A program made the position numbers and the translations under genes. Under the pieces are notes generated by a model. That model was not told the DNA's origin. It searched no databases and saw only the letters and a list, made by a program, of their open reading frames with translations. A stretch of DNA of 7,272 nucleotides from Caryophanales bacterium (GTDB taxonomy: Bacteria; Bacillota_I; Bacilli_A; RFN20; CAG-826), in contig JALEUF010000072.1 of NCBI GenBank assembly GCA_022781015.1, forward strand, positions 1 through 7,272, in the 5' to 3' direction. Shown here one piece after another: positions 1 to 6,887 of this stretch (position 1 is its first letter; each line of letters starts with the position of its first letter).

Positions 1-1
1 A

Positions 2-679
2 TATAAAGACAGCGTTGTCTACTCGATGAAGAACAATGCCGGCTTCTTTCCTTGTGACCAATCTAGCCTAGCTAAATATGGAGATATACTGCTTCCAAAA
101 TTAAAAGAAGCGGATTTCCTTGGGATATCCGGAGTCCATCTAGAAGATTATTTTTATAAGAAATATATGCCTTCTAGCAAGGTCATTCTTTATGAAGGAA
201 TGGAGCCTCTCCATGAAGATTGGATAAAATCTTTAGAAGGAAAGAAAGTATTGGTTATTTCTTCTTTTGCAGAAGATATAGAATCCCAATATAAGATAAA
301 AGATAAATTATTCCCAGAAGGGGTTATCCCTTCTTTTGAATTGAAGACAATTAAGACTCCGCTTACTTTTGCTAAAGAAGAACCTAGTGAATCTAGTTTC
401 TTTGAAGTAATAGAAAAACTATATTCCCAAATAGATAAAATTGATTTTGATATAGCCTTAATTGGAGCAGGGGCTTATGGAACTTTCTTGGCCTTGCACT
501 GCAAAGAAATAGGGAAACAAGCTATCCAAACTGGCGGTGCTACTATGACAATGTTTGGAATTATTGGAAAAAGATGGGAAAATAGAAACCATGTAAGTAG
601 ATATATCAATTCATATTGGATTAGGCCTTCATTAAAGCCTAAAGGATATAAAGATATTGAGAATGGAGCATATTGGTAA
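2..679 (+). CDS. Conserved polysaccharide-locus protein of unknown function, 5'-truncated by the window edge
   Basis: The frame is open to the left edge, so the first 225 codons visible (from base 2) are the C-terminal part of a longer protein. The ATG at 26 is probably internal: MKNN-GFFP is, as I remember it, an internal motif of a conserved family found beside glycosyltransferases in Firmicute polysaccharide loci. Other matching stretches are the GMEPLHEDW region, GKKVLVISSFAEDIESQY, FELKTIK, DFDIALIGAGAYG, the GGATMTMFGIIGKRWE region, and the ending YWIRPS...NGAYW. The DIALIGAGAYG segment looks like a Rossmann-type beta strand and glycine turn. No signal peptide or membrane segment is visible, so it should be cytoplasmic. 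The activity is unknown to me; a role in building or modifying the sugar unit is inferred from context only. Its stop overlaps the next gene in TAATG. Family match is from memory, not a search. Confidence 0.8.
   Translation, partial: YKDSVVYSMKNNAGFFPCDQSSLAKYGDILLPKLKEADFLGISGVHLEDYFYKKYMPSSKVILYEGMEPLHEDWIKSLEGKKVLVISSFAEDIESQYKIKDKLFPEGVIPSFELKTIKTPLTFAKEEPSESSFFEVIEKLYSQIDKIDFDIALIGAGAYGTFLALHCKEIGKQAIQTGGATMTMFGIIGKRWENRNHVSRYINSYWIRPSLKPKGYKDIENGAYW
665..668 (+). promoter_or_regulatory. Ribosome binding site (GGAG) for the polymerase-like gene
   Basis: GGAG lies 10 bases before the ATG at 679 and inside the end of the upstream gene. It decides the start: an in-frame TTG at 673 would leave only 4 bases of spacing, too close for normal initiation. 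The ATG shares one base with the upstream TAA stop (677-679), a classic coupling arrangement. Confidence 0.6.
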
Positions 680-2181
680 TGGAAGAAAAAGAAAACAACA
701 GTTTTTCTAGGTATGATACGGTTCTAGCCTTTTTGTGTCTAGAAATCTTGGCCTTGACTTGCTTTGGCTTTGCTGGATTAACTGGCTTAACAATTTTAAG
801 GGCGGTTGGATTTTGTTTATCTCTATTCTTTGTTCCATTTATTAGCAATGGATTAAAGCTAGAACAATTTAATAAAAGAGGGAAAATACTCCTAATATTG
901 ATAGGTGGGTTAGCTATTTTATTATCTTTCTCCTATTTCTGGATAAAAATGTATGAAGGGAATGCCTTCTCGATGATTATCCAAAACCTGATGATCTTAA
1001 TTGGGTTTGGAGGATTCTTTATATTAGGATATGGGATTAGGTATCTAAAAGTAGTGAAGGTTAAATATGTAATGTTTGCCTTTTTAGGTGGGTTAGCCTC
1101 AGTGGTGTTCGTTACCCTTATTTATTCTCTTGTTAGATATGGGTTCTTCTATTCATTGCTATATAGAAACAAGGTCTATTATTTTGATGGAGTCGTATTT
1201 AGCATTGCTAATGAAGGCAAATATTTAGACGGTTTTTCTTTTACTGAAGTATCTTTATCGTTTGCTAAAACTTCTTCATTTATATTAGCCTCTTCTTTGC
1301 TTGCTCTACCTTTAGCAATCAAAAATAAAGATAAGCAAGAAATCCTGGCCTTATCAATCTGCGGGGGCCTAGGCTTAATTGATTTAGCGGTTGTACCTTT
1401 TAGAAGAGGATTAATATGGCTGTTGCTTGTATATATACTTGGCGCTATTTGTTATTTGATTAGATATTTCTCCTTAAAAAACAAAGAAAAGACAACCAAG
1501 GTAATCAATATTATCTATTATGTTTTTATTGGATTAGTTTCCTTGATGATATTCCTTTTATTAATAGACGGGGTGCTTGGATTTGAAAAAGGATTTATGC
1601 ATAAACTTCCTTTAATAGGTAGGTATTTTAAAGAAGGTGCGATGCTAGGATCAATAAGAGAAGCCATATCTTCCATAATATTTGAAACTGATGCGGCAGA
1701 GATTAGACGTTTCTCCTTCCATTCATTTATGACATTCCTATTTGGATCATCGATATTAACTACCTATGATCTTAAAATCTTTGAATTTACCATATTGTTC
1801 CAAAATGGATTTATTGCCTTTGCTTTAATGATTGCTATTGTCTTTATTTTCTTAAAGATGGGGTTAAATAAATTAATGAAAAAAGAAACAAGTGCATCTG
1901 AATTATCATTATGGTTTGCCTTATTTGGAGTATTCATGTACCTATCTATATTAAATTCAGAATTACCATTTAGGCATCTAAGCGAGATAGATAATATCTT
2001 CTCTCCTAGAAACGGCAATTTTGTTTCTATAACTAGAAGCAATACCCAATTATTAATATTCTTCTTGCTAGGTTTTCTTTGTATTGATTTAACTAGCCCA
2101 AAAGTAGTTAAAGAATCTAAAAAAGAAGAAATAAAAGAAAATGTTTCAAAAGAACTTAAGGAGGTTAGCATCAATGAATAA
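679..2181 (+). CDS. Polytopic membrane protein, probable Wzy-type polysaccharide polymerase / O-antigen ligase-like
   Basis: A 500-residue protein with about 11-13 hydrophobic segments by eye. They are spread from about residue 15 to 255, then about 278-300, 372-395, 410-430 and 458-476. Between roughly residues 302 and 370 there is a large, more polar stretch that would form the long extracytoplasmic loop typical of the Wzy/WaaL family. That loop contains a DAAEIRRFSFHSFMTFLFG segment near residue 338, reminiscent of the R...H...G pattern in the family. A PFRRG motif sits at residues 240-244 in the centre of the protein. Wzy enzymes join undecaprenyl-linked repeat units on the outer face of the membrane. 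The family is very divergent in sequence, so the call rests on topology plus a locus containing a flippase and glycosyltransferases. The last 28 or so residues are a Lys/Glu-rich tail whose codons carry the next gene's ribosome binding site. An O-antigen ligase-like attachment enzyme is the main alternative. Confidence 0.72.
   Translation: MEEKENNSFSRYDTVLAFLCLEILALTCFGFAGLTGLTILRAVGFCLSLFFVPFISNGLKLEQFNKRGKILLILIGGLAILLSFSYFWIKMYEGNAFSMIIQNLMILIGFGGFFILGYGIRYLKVVKVKYVMFAFLGGLASVVFVTLIYSLVRYGFFYSLLYRNKVYYFDGVVFSIANEGKYLDGFSFTEVSLSFAKTSSFILASSLLALPLAIKNKDKQEILALSICGGLGLIDLAVVPFRRGLIWLLLVYILGAICYLIRYFSLKNKEKTTKVINIIYYVFIGLVSLMIFLLLIDGVLGFEKGFMHKLPLIGRYFKEGAMLGSIREAISSIIFETDAAEIRRFSFHSFMTFLFGSSILTTYDLKIFEFTILFQNGFIAFALMIAIVFIFLKMGLNKLMKKETSASELSLWFALFGVFMYLSILNSELPFRHLSEIDNIFSPRNGNFVSITRSNTQLLIFFLLGFLCIDLTSPKVVKESKKEEIKENVSKELKEVSINE
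2158..2165 (+). promoter_or_regulatory. Strong ribosome binding site (AAGGAGGT) for the lipoprotein gene
   Basis: AAGGAGGT is a near-perfect match to the anti-Shine-Dalgarno consensus, 8 bases before the ATG at 2174. It fixes the start there rather than at the in-frame ATG at 2141, which would put 11 charged residues in front of a textbook lipoprotein signal. It is the strongest such site in the window and lies inside the 3' end of the polymerase-like gene. Confidence 0.85.
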
Positions 2182-3097
2182 AAGAAGATTAATTGCCCTA
2201 GGATTAATTTGTCTTGGGCTAGTTTCCTGTGCTGATTCTAATGAACTTTATGATGGGGATGCCTATGTTGCTCCTATATTTAAGGACAATCGTTATAACC
2301 ATTATGATGATGGATTAAAAGAAGCCAAATTAAATCCTATATCCAAAAAAGATTTAACTAATGGGATAAATAAAGGCCAATACTTTAATGGTTCTGGATC
2401 TTATTCTAAAGTTAGCGATTGCACTGGATTTAACCAGGCTTATAGCAAGAATCCAAAAGACTTCCTTAATTCAAAAGGAGAGAAACTTCTTTGGGAGCCT
2501 GACATCGTTAATTCTAAAGTAGGGGAATGGGTTGACCAAAGTAGCCTTTATGATGTTGCCTATGGTCAAACTAAGAAGCTAGCAAGAGTATCTCCATCTT
2601 TCCGTAATGGATATTTATCAAAGCTATATAATGGCCAAGTTAGATGTAATGCCTGGAGTTCTTATTCTTTAGTAGAATTAGATGAATCAGGTTATGGGAC
2701 TAGGTTCCCATTAGAATTAGCTGATGCGAAATATTTTGCCTTCTCCGCTAGAGGTGGGAGTGACACGACTGACTCAGGAAAAGGAAGGATTACTACATTT
2801 GATATTAATGTAACTTTCTATAAATTAGACAAAGATAATAACTACACGTCTTACATATTTTGTTTAAAAGAAGTGAAACTACAAACAAACTTCTCTGCCG
2901 AATTTACTTCTTTAGTAGGATTCTATTTTGATGATATTGATTTTGATCCAAAAGGAGTAGTAGGAATGTCTATTGATTATAAATTAATTAATGACGATAC
3001 GACTTACCAAACGATTTCAAACTTCGATATAGAATCCCCAAATTATGTAGGGATAATGCTATTAGAAGTATTTTTCCCTGATTCTACTTGGAATTAA
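2174..3097 (+). CDS. Secreted lipoprotein of unknown function coupled to the polymerase-like gene
   Basis: A 307-residue protein. Residues 1-18 are a lipoprotein signal peptide: positively charged NKRR, a hydrophobic core, then the lipobox LVSC with the lipid-modified cysteine at residue 19, followed by Ala-Asp. The mature protein should therefore be anchored on the outer face of the membrane. A polar linker to about residue 100 is followed by some 200 residues rich in aromatic and alternating hydrophobic residues, such as GYLSKLYNGQVRCNAW, YFAFSARGG, FDINVTFYKL and FYFDDIDFDPKGVVG. This looks like an all-beta, possibly jelly-roll or carbohydrate-binding-module-like, fold. I do not recognise the family and see no catalytic motif. 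The start overlaps the upstream stop by 8 bases, so it is made together with the putative polymerase. A role in binding, exporting or anchoring the polymer is inference. Its 3' end overlaps the convergent ligase gene by 14 bases. Confidence 0.85.
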   Translation: MNKRRLIALGLICLGLVSCADSNELYDGDAYVAPIFKDNRYNHYDDGLKEAKLNPISKKDLTNGINKGQYFNGSGSYSKVSDCTGFNQAYSKNPKDFLNSKGEKLLWEPDIVNSKVGEWVDQSSLYDVAYGQTKKLARVSPSFRNGYLSKLYNGQVRCNAWSSYSLVELDESGYGTRFPLELADAKYFAFSARGGSDTTDSGKGRITTFDINVTFYKLDKDNNYTSYIFCLKEVKLQTNFSAEFTSLVGFYFDDIDFDPKGVVGMSIDYKLINDDTTYQTISNFDIESPNYVGIMLLEVFFPDSTWN

Positions 3098-3998
3098 GAT
3101 ATTTTGATATATCTAGCCATTCACCCATTTCAAAATCGGCCTTATCATCATCAAGGATAAGAGTTCCTTTAGCAGGGGTGAATGTCATTTCTGAAAAATA
3201 TATTTTTCCGTTTATATCGTATAAATCAAACCTAACAAAAGGAAAATCTTTGCAGCAATCTTCTGCCATCTTCACCATATCTATGAAATTAGATGGTTTT
3301 GGAGGTAAGATATCAGCTTTTTTCCATCCATTGAACTGGCTTCCATCAAAAGGAGTGTAATCGATATAGAGCTCAGTATATCTAATATCTTTCCCTCTTC
3401 CTGTAACTACATATAGATTTCTAGCCTTGCCATTATAGACGTGTATTTTATATTCGGTAGGCAACGAATCTTTATCCCCAATGAATTGCTCGATTATTAT
3501 TTGGGGTTTAATTGGAGAATAATGAAGTTCTAATGTCTTCTTGCCATAGTTAGTTCTTAGATATTTCTTGAATAGTTTCCTTGCTACTTTGATATCTAGT
3601 TTTGATTTATCTTTTACGATTAGATTAAATCCAGAAGCATGGCTAGCTTTTAAAACAAATGAATCCGGTAATTTAGCAAAATCTATATCGTCAAAATCAT
3701 CATAAACACCTAAACACGGGATAAGGGTGCCTTCATATCCTTTTTCTTTGATAAAATCCCTGACTGTTACCCTACCTGCACATCTAGATACTTCTTTATC
3801 TTTTGGATAGACAAAATAACGAAGATATTGGAGATTTTCGGTATATCTAGTTGGATTTTTAATATTTAATTTATGATGGGTTATATACCTATATTGGAGC
3901 TTAATATATGTTAAAGGCATCATCTTTTTGATAATGCCCCTAAAAGGTAGTACAAGCATCCTCTTGAATTTATTTTCCTTTAGATTTGGATTAGCCAT
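3084..3998 (-). CDS. TupA-like ATP-grasp ligase (amidoligase-type)
   Basis: A 304-residue cytoplasmic protein matching the TupA-like ATP-grasp family, named after the teichuronopeptide biosynthesis protein of alkaliphilic Bacillus. Visible family blocks in order are: LNIKNPTRYTENLQYLRYF (residues 44-62), the TVRDFIKEKGYEGTLIPCLGVYDDFDDIDF region (78-107), LPDSFVLKASHASG with a likely ATP-contacting Lys117, IIIEQFIGD with Glu170, EYKIHVYNGKARNLYVV (182-198), and FVRFDLYDINGKIYFSEMTF (254-273). In the last block Asp258 and Glu270 are candidate metal ligands. It closes with the characteristic MGEWLDI. Such enzymes are thought to form an amide bond, for example joining an amino acid to a uronic or amino sugar of a surface polymer; the substrate here is unknown. 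The ATG overlaps the flippase stop by 8 bases, with AAAGGAA ending about 7-8 bases upstream (4012-4006). It ends in TAG inside the 3' end of the convergent lipoprotein gene. Confidence 0.88.
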   Translation of the reverse strand: MANPNLKENKFKRMLVLPFRGIIKKMMPLTYIKLQYRYITHHKLNIKNPTRYTENLQYLRYFVYPKDKEVSRCAGRVTVRDFIKEKGYEGTLIPCLGVYDDFDDIDFAKLPDSFVLKASHASGFNLIVKDKSKLDIKVARKLFKKYLRTNYGKKTLELHYSPIKPQIIIEQFIGDKDSLPTEYKIHVYNGKARNLYVVTGRGKDIRYTELYIDYTPFDGSQFNGWKKADILPPKPSNFIDMVKMAEDCCKDFPFVRFDLYDINGKIYFSEMTFTPAKGTLILDDDKADFEMGEWLDISKYLNSK

Positions 3999-5535
3999 TG
4001 TTATTTTCCTTTTTCCTAAATATAGAAGATACTAGTCTTTCTTTTACTAAGGCTAGGCCACCTACATAGATTAAAGCATCTATTAATAACATTATTAAAC
4101 CTGCTACTAATAAAGTTGATTCCTTTGATTTTATTAGTCCTGATAAAGAGGATTCTAATAATGGGAATATAAATATAGTTGTAATAGCAATAATTATTCC
4201 AAGTATTAATATCTTTAGATTATTGAAATTAATAATGGCCTGTAATGAATATTCTCTTGATACTATTACTAAATAAATTAATAGGATTACATCAGTTGCC
4301 ATGGTAGCAATAGCAACCCCAACACCTGGATTGCCCTTAAATGGAATATATGCAAGAAGTAAAGATAAAGCAACATTTAATGTCACTCCAAATAGCATCC
4401 CATATAGGTAATATCTTTCCTTTTTGGCAGGTAACAATATTTCTGTATAGATATTATCTCCAAGAGAATAAGTTAACATCATCGTGGATAAAGTTATAAG
4501 AATATAATTGGCCCCTTTATAAGAACTAGATAAATCAGACCCCGATATTAATGAAGTTATAGGAGTGGATAATGTTGTCATTGTCGCGATGGCGGGTATA
4601 GCAATAAAGAAAGTTATATTAAACGAATACCTTAATAAGTTCTTATAGAAGTATTTGTTTTCTTTTTCATAATAATAAGAAGCCCTCGGCATGAAGACAG
4701 CATATAATGAAGTAATTAAAGTAATGACTATATCAATTCCTTTAACGCCAACTGAATAAGAACCAACGCTAGCCTTGCTAGGATCTATAAATCCTAAAAG
4801 GAATTCATCGGTTTGGTTATATAAAGTAAGGGCAAAAGAAAGGAAGAACAATGTAATTAATGGTCCTATTAGGCTTTTATAGTCATGCTTTCCTTTGAAT
4901 GTAAATTTGACATATCTAGGTAACAATATGCAGTTAATTATTGATGTTAGGATAGTAGAAGAAATAGCGACTAAAGCATAGATATATAGATAGTTTTGCG
5001 AATAGGAAGATGGACGAATAACAATAAATGTTAAGGCAGCAGAGAAGGCTAATAACATTATTGATCTAACGGTTATGTAGAAATGCTTTTCTAAGGCGAT
5101 ATATACCCATTCAAAGGAAAATACGCCTGCTAAGAAATTAATTGATAACAGGAATATGATTTCATTTGATGAATATAAATCCGGAATAGAAAAGACCAAT
5201 ATGCTCATCAACAAGAAAGAAAGGACGGTCGTTATTCCTTGCAATATAAAGAAAGTCTCGACAGTAGTGGCCATCTTTTCTTTATCGTCTTTTACTTTTG
5301 TTACTTCTCTAATTGCTACATTAGGGATAGAAATCTTGGCCAATATCAAAAAATAATAGACAAAAGAATTAGCCCAGGAATATAAGCCAAATACTTCATC
5401 TCCTAAGGCCCTAGTGATATAAGGGAAAGTAATGAAAGACAAAATTGTTATGGTTAAAGTTCTTATCAAATTGATAATAACGTTCGACCTAACGCTTTTT
5501 GATAACTTATTTTCTTTGGACGTTACGTTTTCCAT
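3991..5535 (-). CDS. wzx: Wzx-type polysaccharide flippase (MOP/PST superfamily)
   Basis: A 514-residue membrane protein with about 12-14 hydrophobic segments along its whole length, the usual size for Wzx/PST transporters. The N-terminal third is diagnostic: a short basic cytoplasmic start, then FITFPYITRALGDEVFGLYSWANSFVYYF (residues 34-62), ISIPNVAIREVTKVKDDKEK (68-87), and a later FEWVYIALEKHFYI segment. These match the conserved N-terminal blocks of oligosaccharide flippases. Wzx moves the undecaprenyl-linked repeat unit from the cytoplasmic to the outer face, feeding the polymerase. It is first in a two-gene minus-strand block with the TupA-like ligase. The ATG at 5535 has no ribosome binding site upstream. 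Instead a TATAAT ends 8 bases before it, which suggests a leaderless or very short leader transcript. The C-terminus is a basic, Asn-rich tail. Confidence 0.93.
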   Translation of the reverse strand: MENVTSKENKLSKSVRSNVIINLIRTLTITILSFITFPYITRALGDEVFGLYSWANSFVYYFLILAKISIPNVAIREVTKVKDDKEKMATTVETFFILQGITTVLSFLLMSILVFSIPDLYSSNEIIFLLSINFLAGVFSFEWVYIALEKHFYITVRSIMLLAFSAALTFIVIRPSSYSQNYLYIYALVAISSTILTSIINCILLPRYVKFTFKGKHDYKSLIGPLITLFFLSFALTLYNQTDEFLLGFIDPSKASVGSYSVGVKGIDIVITLITSLYAVFMPRASYYYEKENKYFYKNLLRYSFNITFFIAIPAIATMTTLSTPITSLISGSDLSSSYKGANYILITLSTMMLTYSLGDNIYTEILLPAKKERYYLYGMLFGVTLNVALSLLLAYIPFKGNPGVGVAIATMATDVILLIYLVIVSREYSLQAIINFNNLKILILGIIIAITTIFIFPLLESSLSGLIKSKESTLLVAGLIMLLIDALIYVGGLALVKERLVSSIFRKKENNNG

Positions 5536-5542
5536 TAAGCGA

Positions 5543-5565
5543 TATTATAGTTCAAAACTATAATA
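5543..5565. repeat. Perfect 10-base inverted repeat with 3-base centre, candidate operator
   Basis: TATTATAGTT (5543-5552), centre CAA, then AACTATAATA (5556-5565): the arms are exact reverse complements. It begins 8 bases upstream of the flippase ATG. Each arm contains a TATAAT-like hexamer, one per strand. Its dyad symmetry over the putative promoter fits a repressor operator. It could also be a hairpin, but an A/T-rich stem without a U-run is a poor terminator. A fortuitous AT-rich palindrome cannot be excluded. Confidence 0.55.
5544..5549 (-). promoter_or_regulatory. Candidate -10 element (TATAAT) for the flippase operon
   Basis: Reading the minus strand, a perfect TATAAT (5549 to 5544) is followed by 8 bases and then the A of the flippase ATG at 5535. 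If used, transcription would start at or within a base or two of the start codon. No good -35 hexamer is present at 16-18 bases upstream. The box lies within one arm of an inverted repeat. Confidence 0.4.
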
Positions 5566-5705
5566 AAAACTATTTGACGATATATGTATTTATTTTCTCT
5601 TAAAAGTATACCTAAAAACAAAAAATAAGGGACCCACTACATTAAAAAGTTAATAAATTAATCTTCTCTATTTAAGAAAATCTTCAGTTGATTAATAATA
5701 TTACC

Positions 5706-6887
5706 GTGAATATCGCGATTGTTTGCCAACATTATCATCCAGAGCCTTTTACGATTACTTCTATTGCAGAAGAATTAGTTAAAAGAGGCCACCATGTCGT
5801 TGTTTTAACTTCTAAGCCGACTTATGGATATGATCAAATTCCATCTGAATATATTAACAAAGATTATGAAGTGCTTAATGGGGTTGAAGTATATAGAGTT
5901 GATAGCAAGATAAGAAAAGATAGCAAGTTCTCGATTATAGAAAATTATCTTTCATTTTGGAAAAATGCGAAAAAGAAAGCTTTGAAGATAGGCAATTTTG
6001 ATGCGATTTATTCTATGTCGCTTTCTCCTATTATCATGGTTTCTCCTGCATTAAAGATAAGGAAGAAACAAAATATACCATTATTACTTCATTGCTTGGA
6101 TTTATGGCCAGAAAGCGTTCTTATTACAAATGCAATAAAAAGAAGCAACCCATTATATTGTTTATTGAAAATATGGTCGAAATATATCTATTCTAGATGC
6201 GACAAGATTTTAGTTTCTTCTCCATCTTTTATAGATTACTTTTCTTCTTATTTACATATTAAAAACGTTCCTTTGGAATATCTTCCTCAGCCTGCCTTTC
6301 TAGCAAAAGAAAAAGAAGAAAGCGTTATTTATGATGAGCCTACTTTCCTTTATTGCGGTAACATCGGAAAACTTCAGATGGTAGATAAAATCATCAAAGC
6401 TTTTTCTAAAATTGAAGGTAAGGCTAAATTAGTAATAATTGGGATGGGTTCAGAAAAAGAAGACGTCATCAATTACATCAAATCAAATAATTTAGAAGAA
6501 CGAATAATTTACCTAGGCCCAAAAAGAAGAGATGAAGCTAATGCCTATTATAAAAATGCAACGGCTTTAATAGTATCTTTAAAAGAAGGGGGAACGGTTG
6601 GGAAAACTATCCCAAATAAATTAGTCACTTCTTTATATTATGCTCGTCCGATTTTAGGAATTATTAAAGGAGACGGCAGAAAGATTTTAGAAGAATCTAA
6701 TGGAAGTTTTCTTGCTAATGAAGATGAAGAATCTATTATTAATGCCTTTAATTCCATTCTTTCTTTAGATAAAGAAAAGCTAGATGAAATGGGAAGAAAT
6801 AACAAAAAATATTATGATTCTCACTTCGATTTCAATTCTATTGTAGATTCCATCGAATCTAATTTAATGACTTTAAAAAAGAAATAA
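5706..6887 (+). CDS. Family 4 glycosyltransferase (WbuB-like)
   Basis: A 393-residue, two-Rossmann-domain GT-B enzyme. With a GTG start at 5706 it begins with the family-typical NIAIVCQHYHPEPF. The frame also allows a TTG at 5688 (six more residues); neither has a clear ribosome binding site, so the start is uncertain. The N-terminal domain has the glycine-bearing loop near HYHPEP and the motif HCLDLWPESV (about residues 129-138), typical of WbuB/colanic-acid-type transferases. The C-terminal donor domain shows FLYCGNIGKLQMVDKIIKAF (214-233), LVIIGMGSE, RIIYLGPKRRDEANAYYKNA, and a sugar-nucleotide-binding TIPNKLVTSLYYARPILGIIKGDG (301-324). It would transfer a sugar from a nucleotide-sugar donor to the growing lipid-linked unit on the cytoplasmic face; donor and acceptor are unknown. 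It is alone on its strand, divergent from the flippase, and its end overlaps the next convergent gene by 29 bases. Confidence 0.92.
   Translation: MNIAIVCQHYHPEPFTITSIAEELVKRGHHVVVLTSKPTYGYDQIPSEYINKDYEVLNGVEVYRVDSKIRKDSKFSIIENYLSFWKNAKKKALKIGNFDAIYSMSLSPIIMVSPALKIRKKQNIPLLLHCLDLWPESVLITNAIKRSNPLYCLLKIWSKYIYSRCDKILVSSPSFIDYFSSYLHIKNVPLEYLPQPAFLAKEKEESVIYDEPTFLYCGNIGKLQMVDKIIKAFSKIEGKAKLVIIGMGSEKEDVINYIKSNNLEERIIYLGPKRRDEANAYYKNATALIVSLKEGGTVGKTIPNKLVTSLYYARPILGIIKGDGRKILEESNGSFLANEDEESIINAFNSILSLDKEKLDEMGRNNKKYYDSHFDFNSIVDSIESNLMTLKKK

Larger units (their letters stand above)
5536..5705. other. Divergent intergenic control region between the flippase operon and the glycosyltransferase gene
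   Basis: The only substantial non-coding stretch in the window, about 170 bases and very AT-rich. Besides the inverted repeat it holds a TTGACG on the plus strand (5574-5579), whose best following TAAAAG is about 21 bases away, too far for a standard promoter. It also holds a minus-strand TATACT (5610-5605), an isolated GC-rich GGGACCC (5629-5635), and AT-rich dyads near 5650-5661 and 5696-5703. It must contain promoters for both directions, but I cannot place the plus-strand one with confidence. Confidence 0.6.

Noticed and set aside
639..848. 69-codon minus-strand open frame
   Set aside because: Antisense across the junction of the first two plus-strand genes; low-complexity lysine-rich product with no independent support.
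2141..2173. Upstream ATG extension of the lipoprotein gene
   Set aside because: It would add 11 residues in front of a textbook lipoprotein signal peptide and ignores the AAGGAGGT placed 8 bases before the ATG at 2174.
1764..2174. 136-codon minus-strand open frame
   Set aside because: Lies wholly antisense to the C-terminal third of the polymerase-like gene, has no recognisable domain or ribosome binding site, and the plus-strand frame is clearly a membrane protein.
3097..3114. Possible hairpin terminator after the lipoprotein gene (AGATAT / ATATCT)
   Set aside because: Only six A/T-rich pairs, no following T-run, and it lies inside the ligase coding sequence.
3088..3360. 90-codon plus-strand open frame
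   Set aside because: Antisense to the conserved C-terminal ATP-grasp motifs of the TupA-like ligase; AT-rich stop avoidance explains it.
5156..5356. 66-codon plus-strand open frame
   Set aside because: Antisense to conserved N-terminal Wzx coding sequence; no signal of its own.
5543..5565. Invertible promoter (phase-variation switch)
   Set aside because: The inverted repeat arms are only 3 bases apart, I found no second copy flanking a promoter-sized segment, and no recombinase gene is in the window.
5574..5606. Plus-strand promoter TTGACG with TAAAAG for the glycosyltransferase gene
   Set aside because: Spacing of about 21 bases and a poor -10 make it unconvincing; kept only as a description of the intergenic region.
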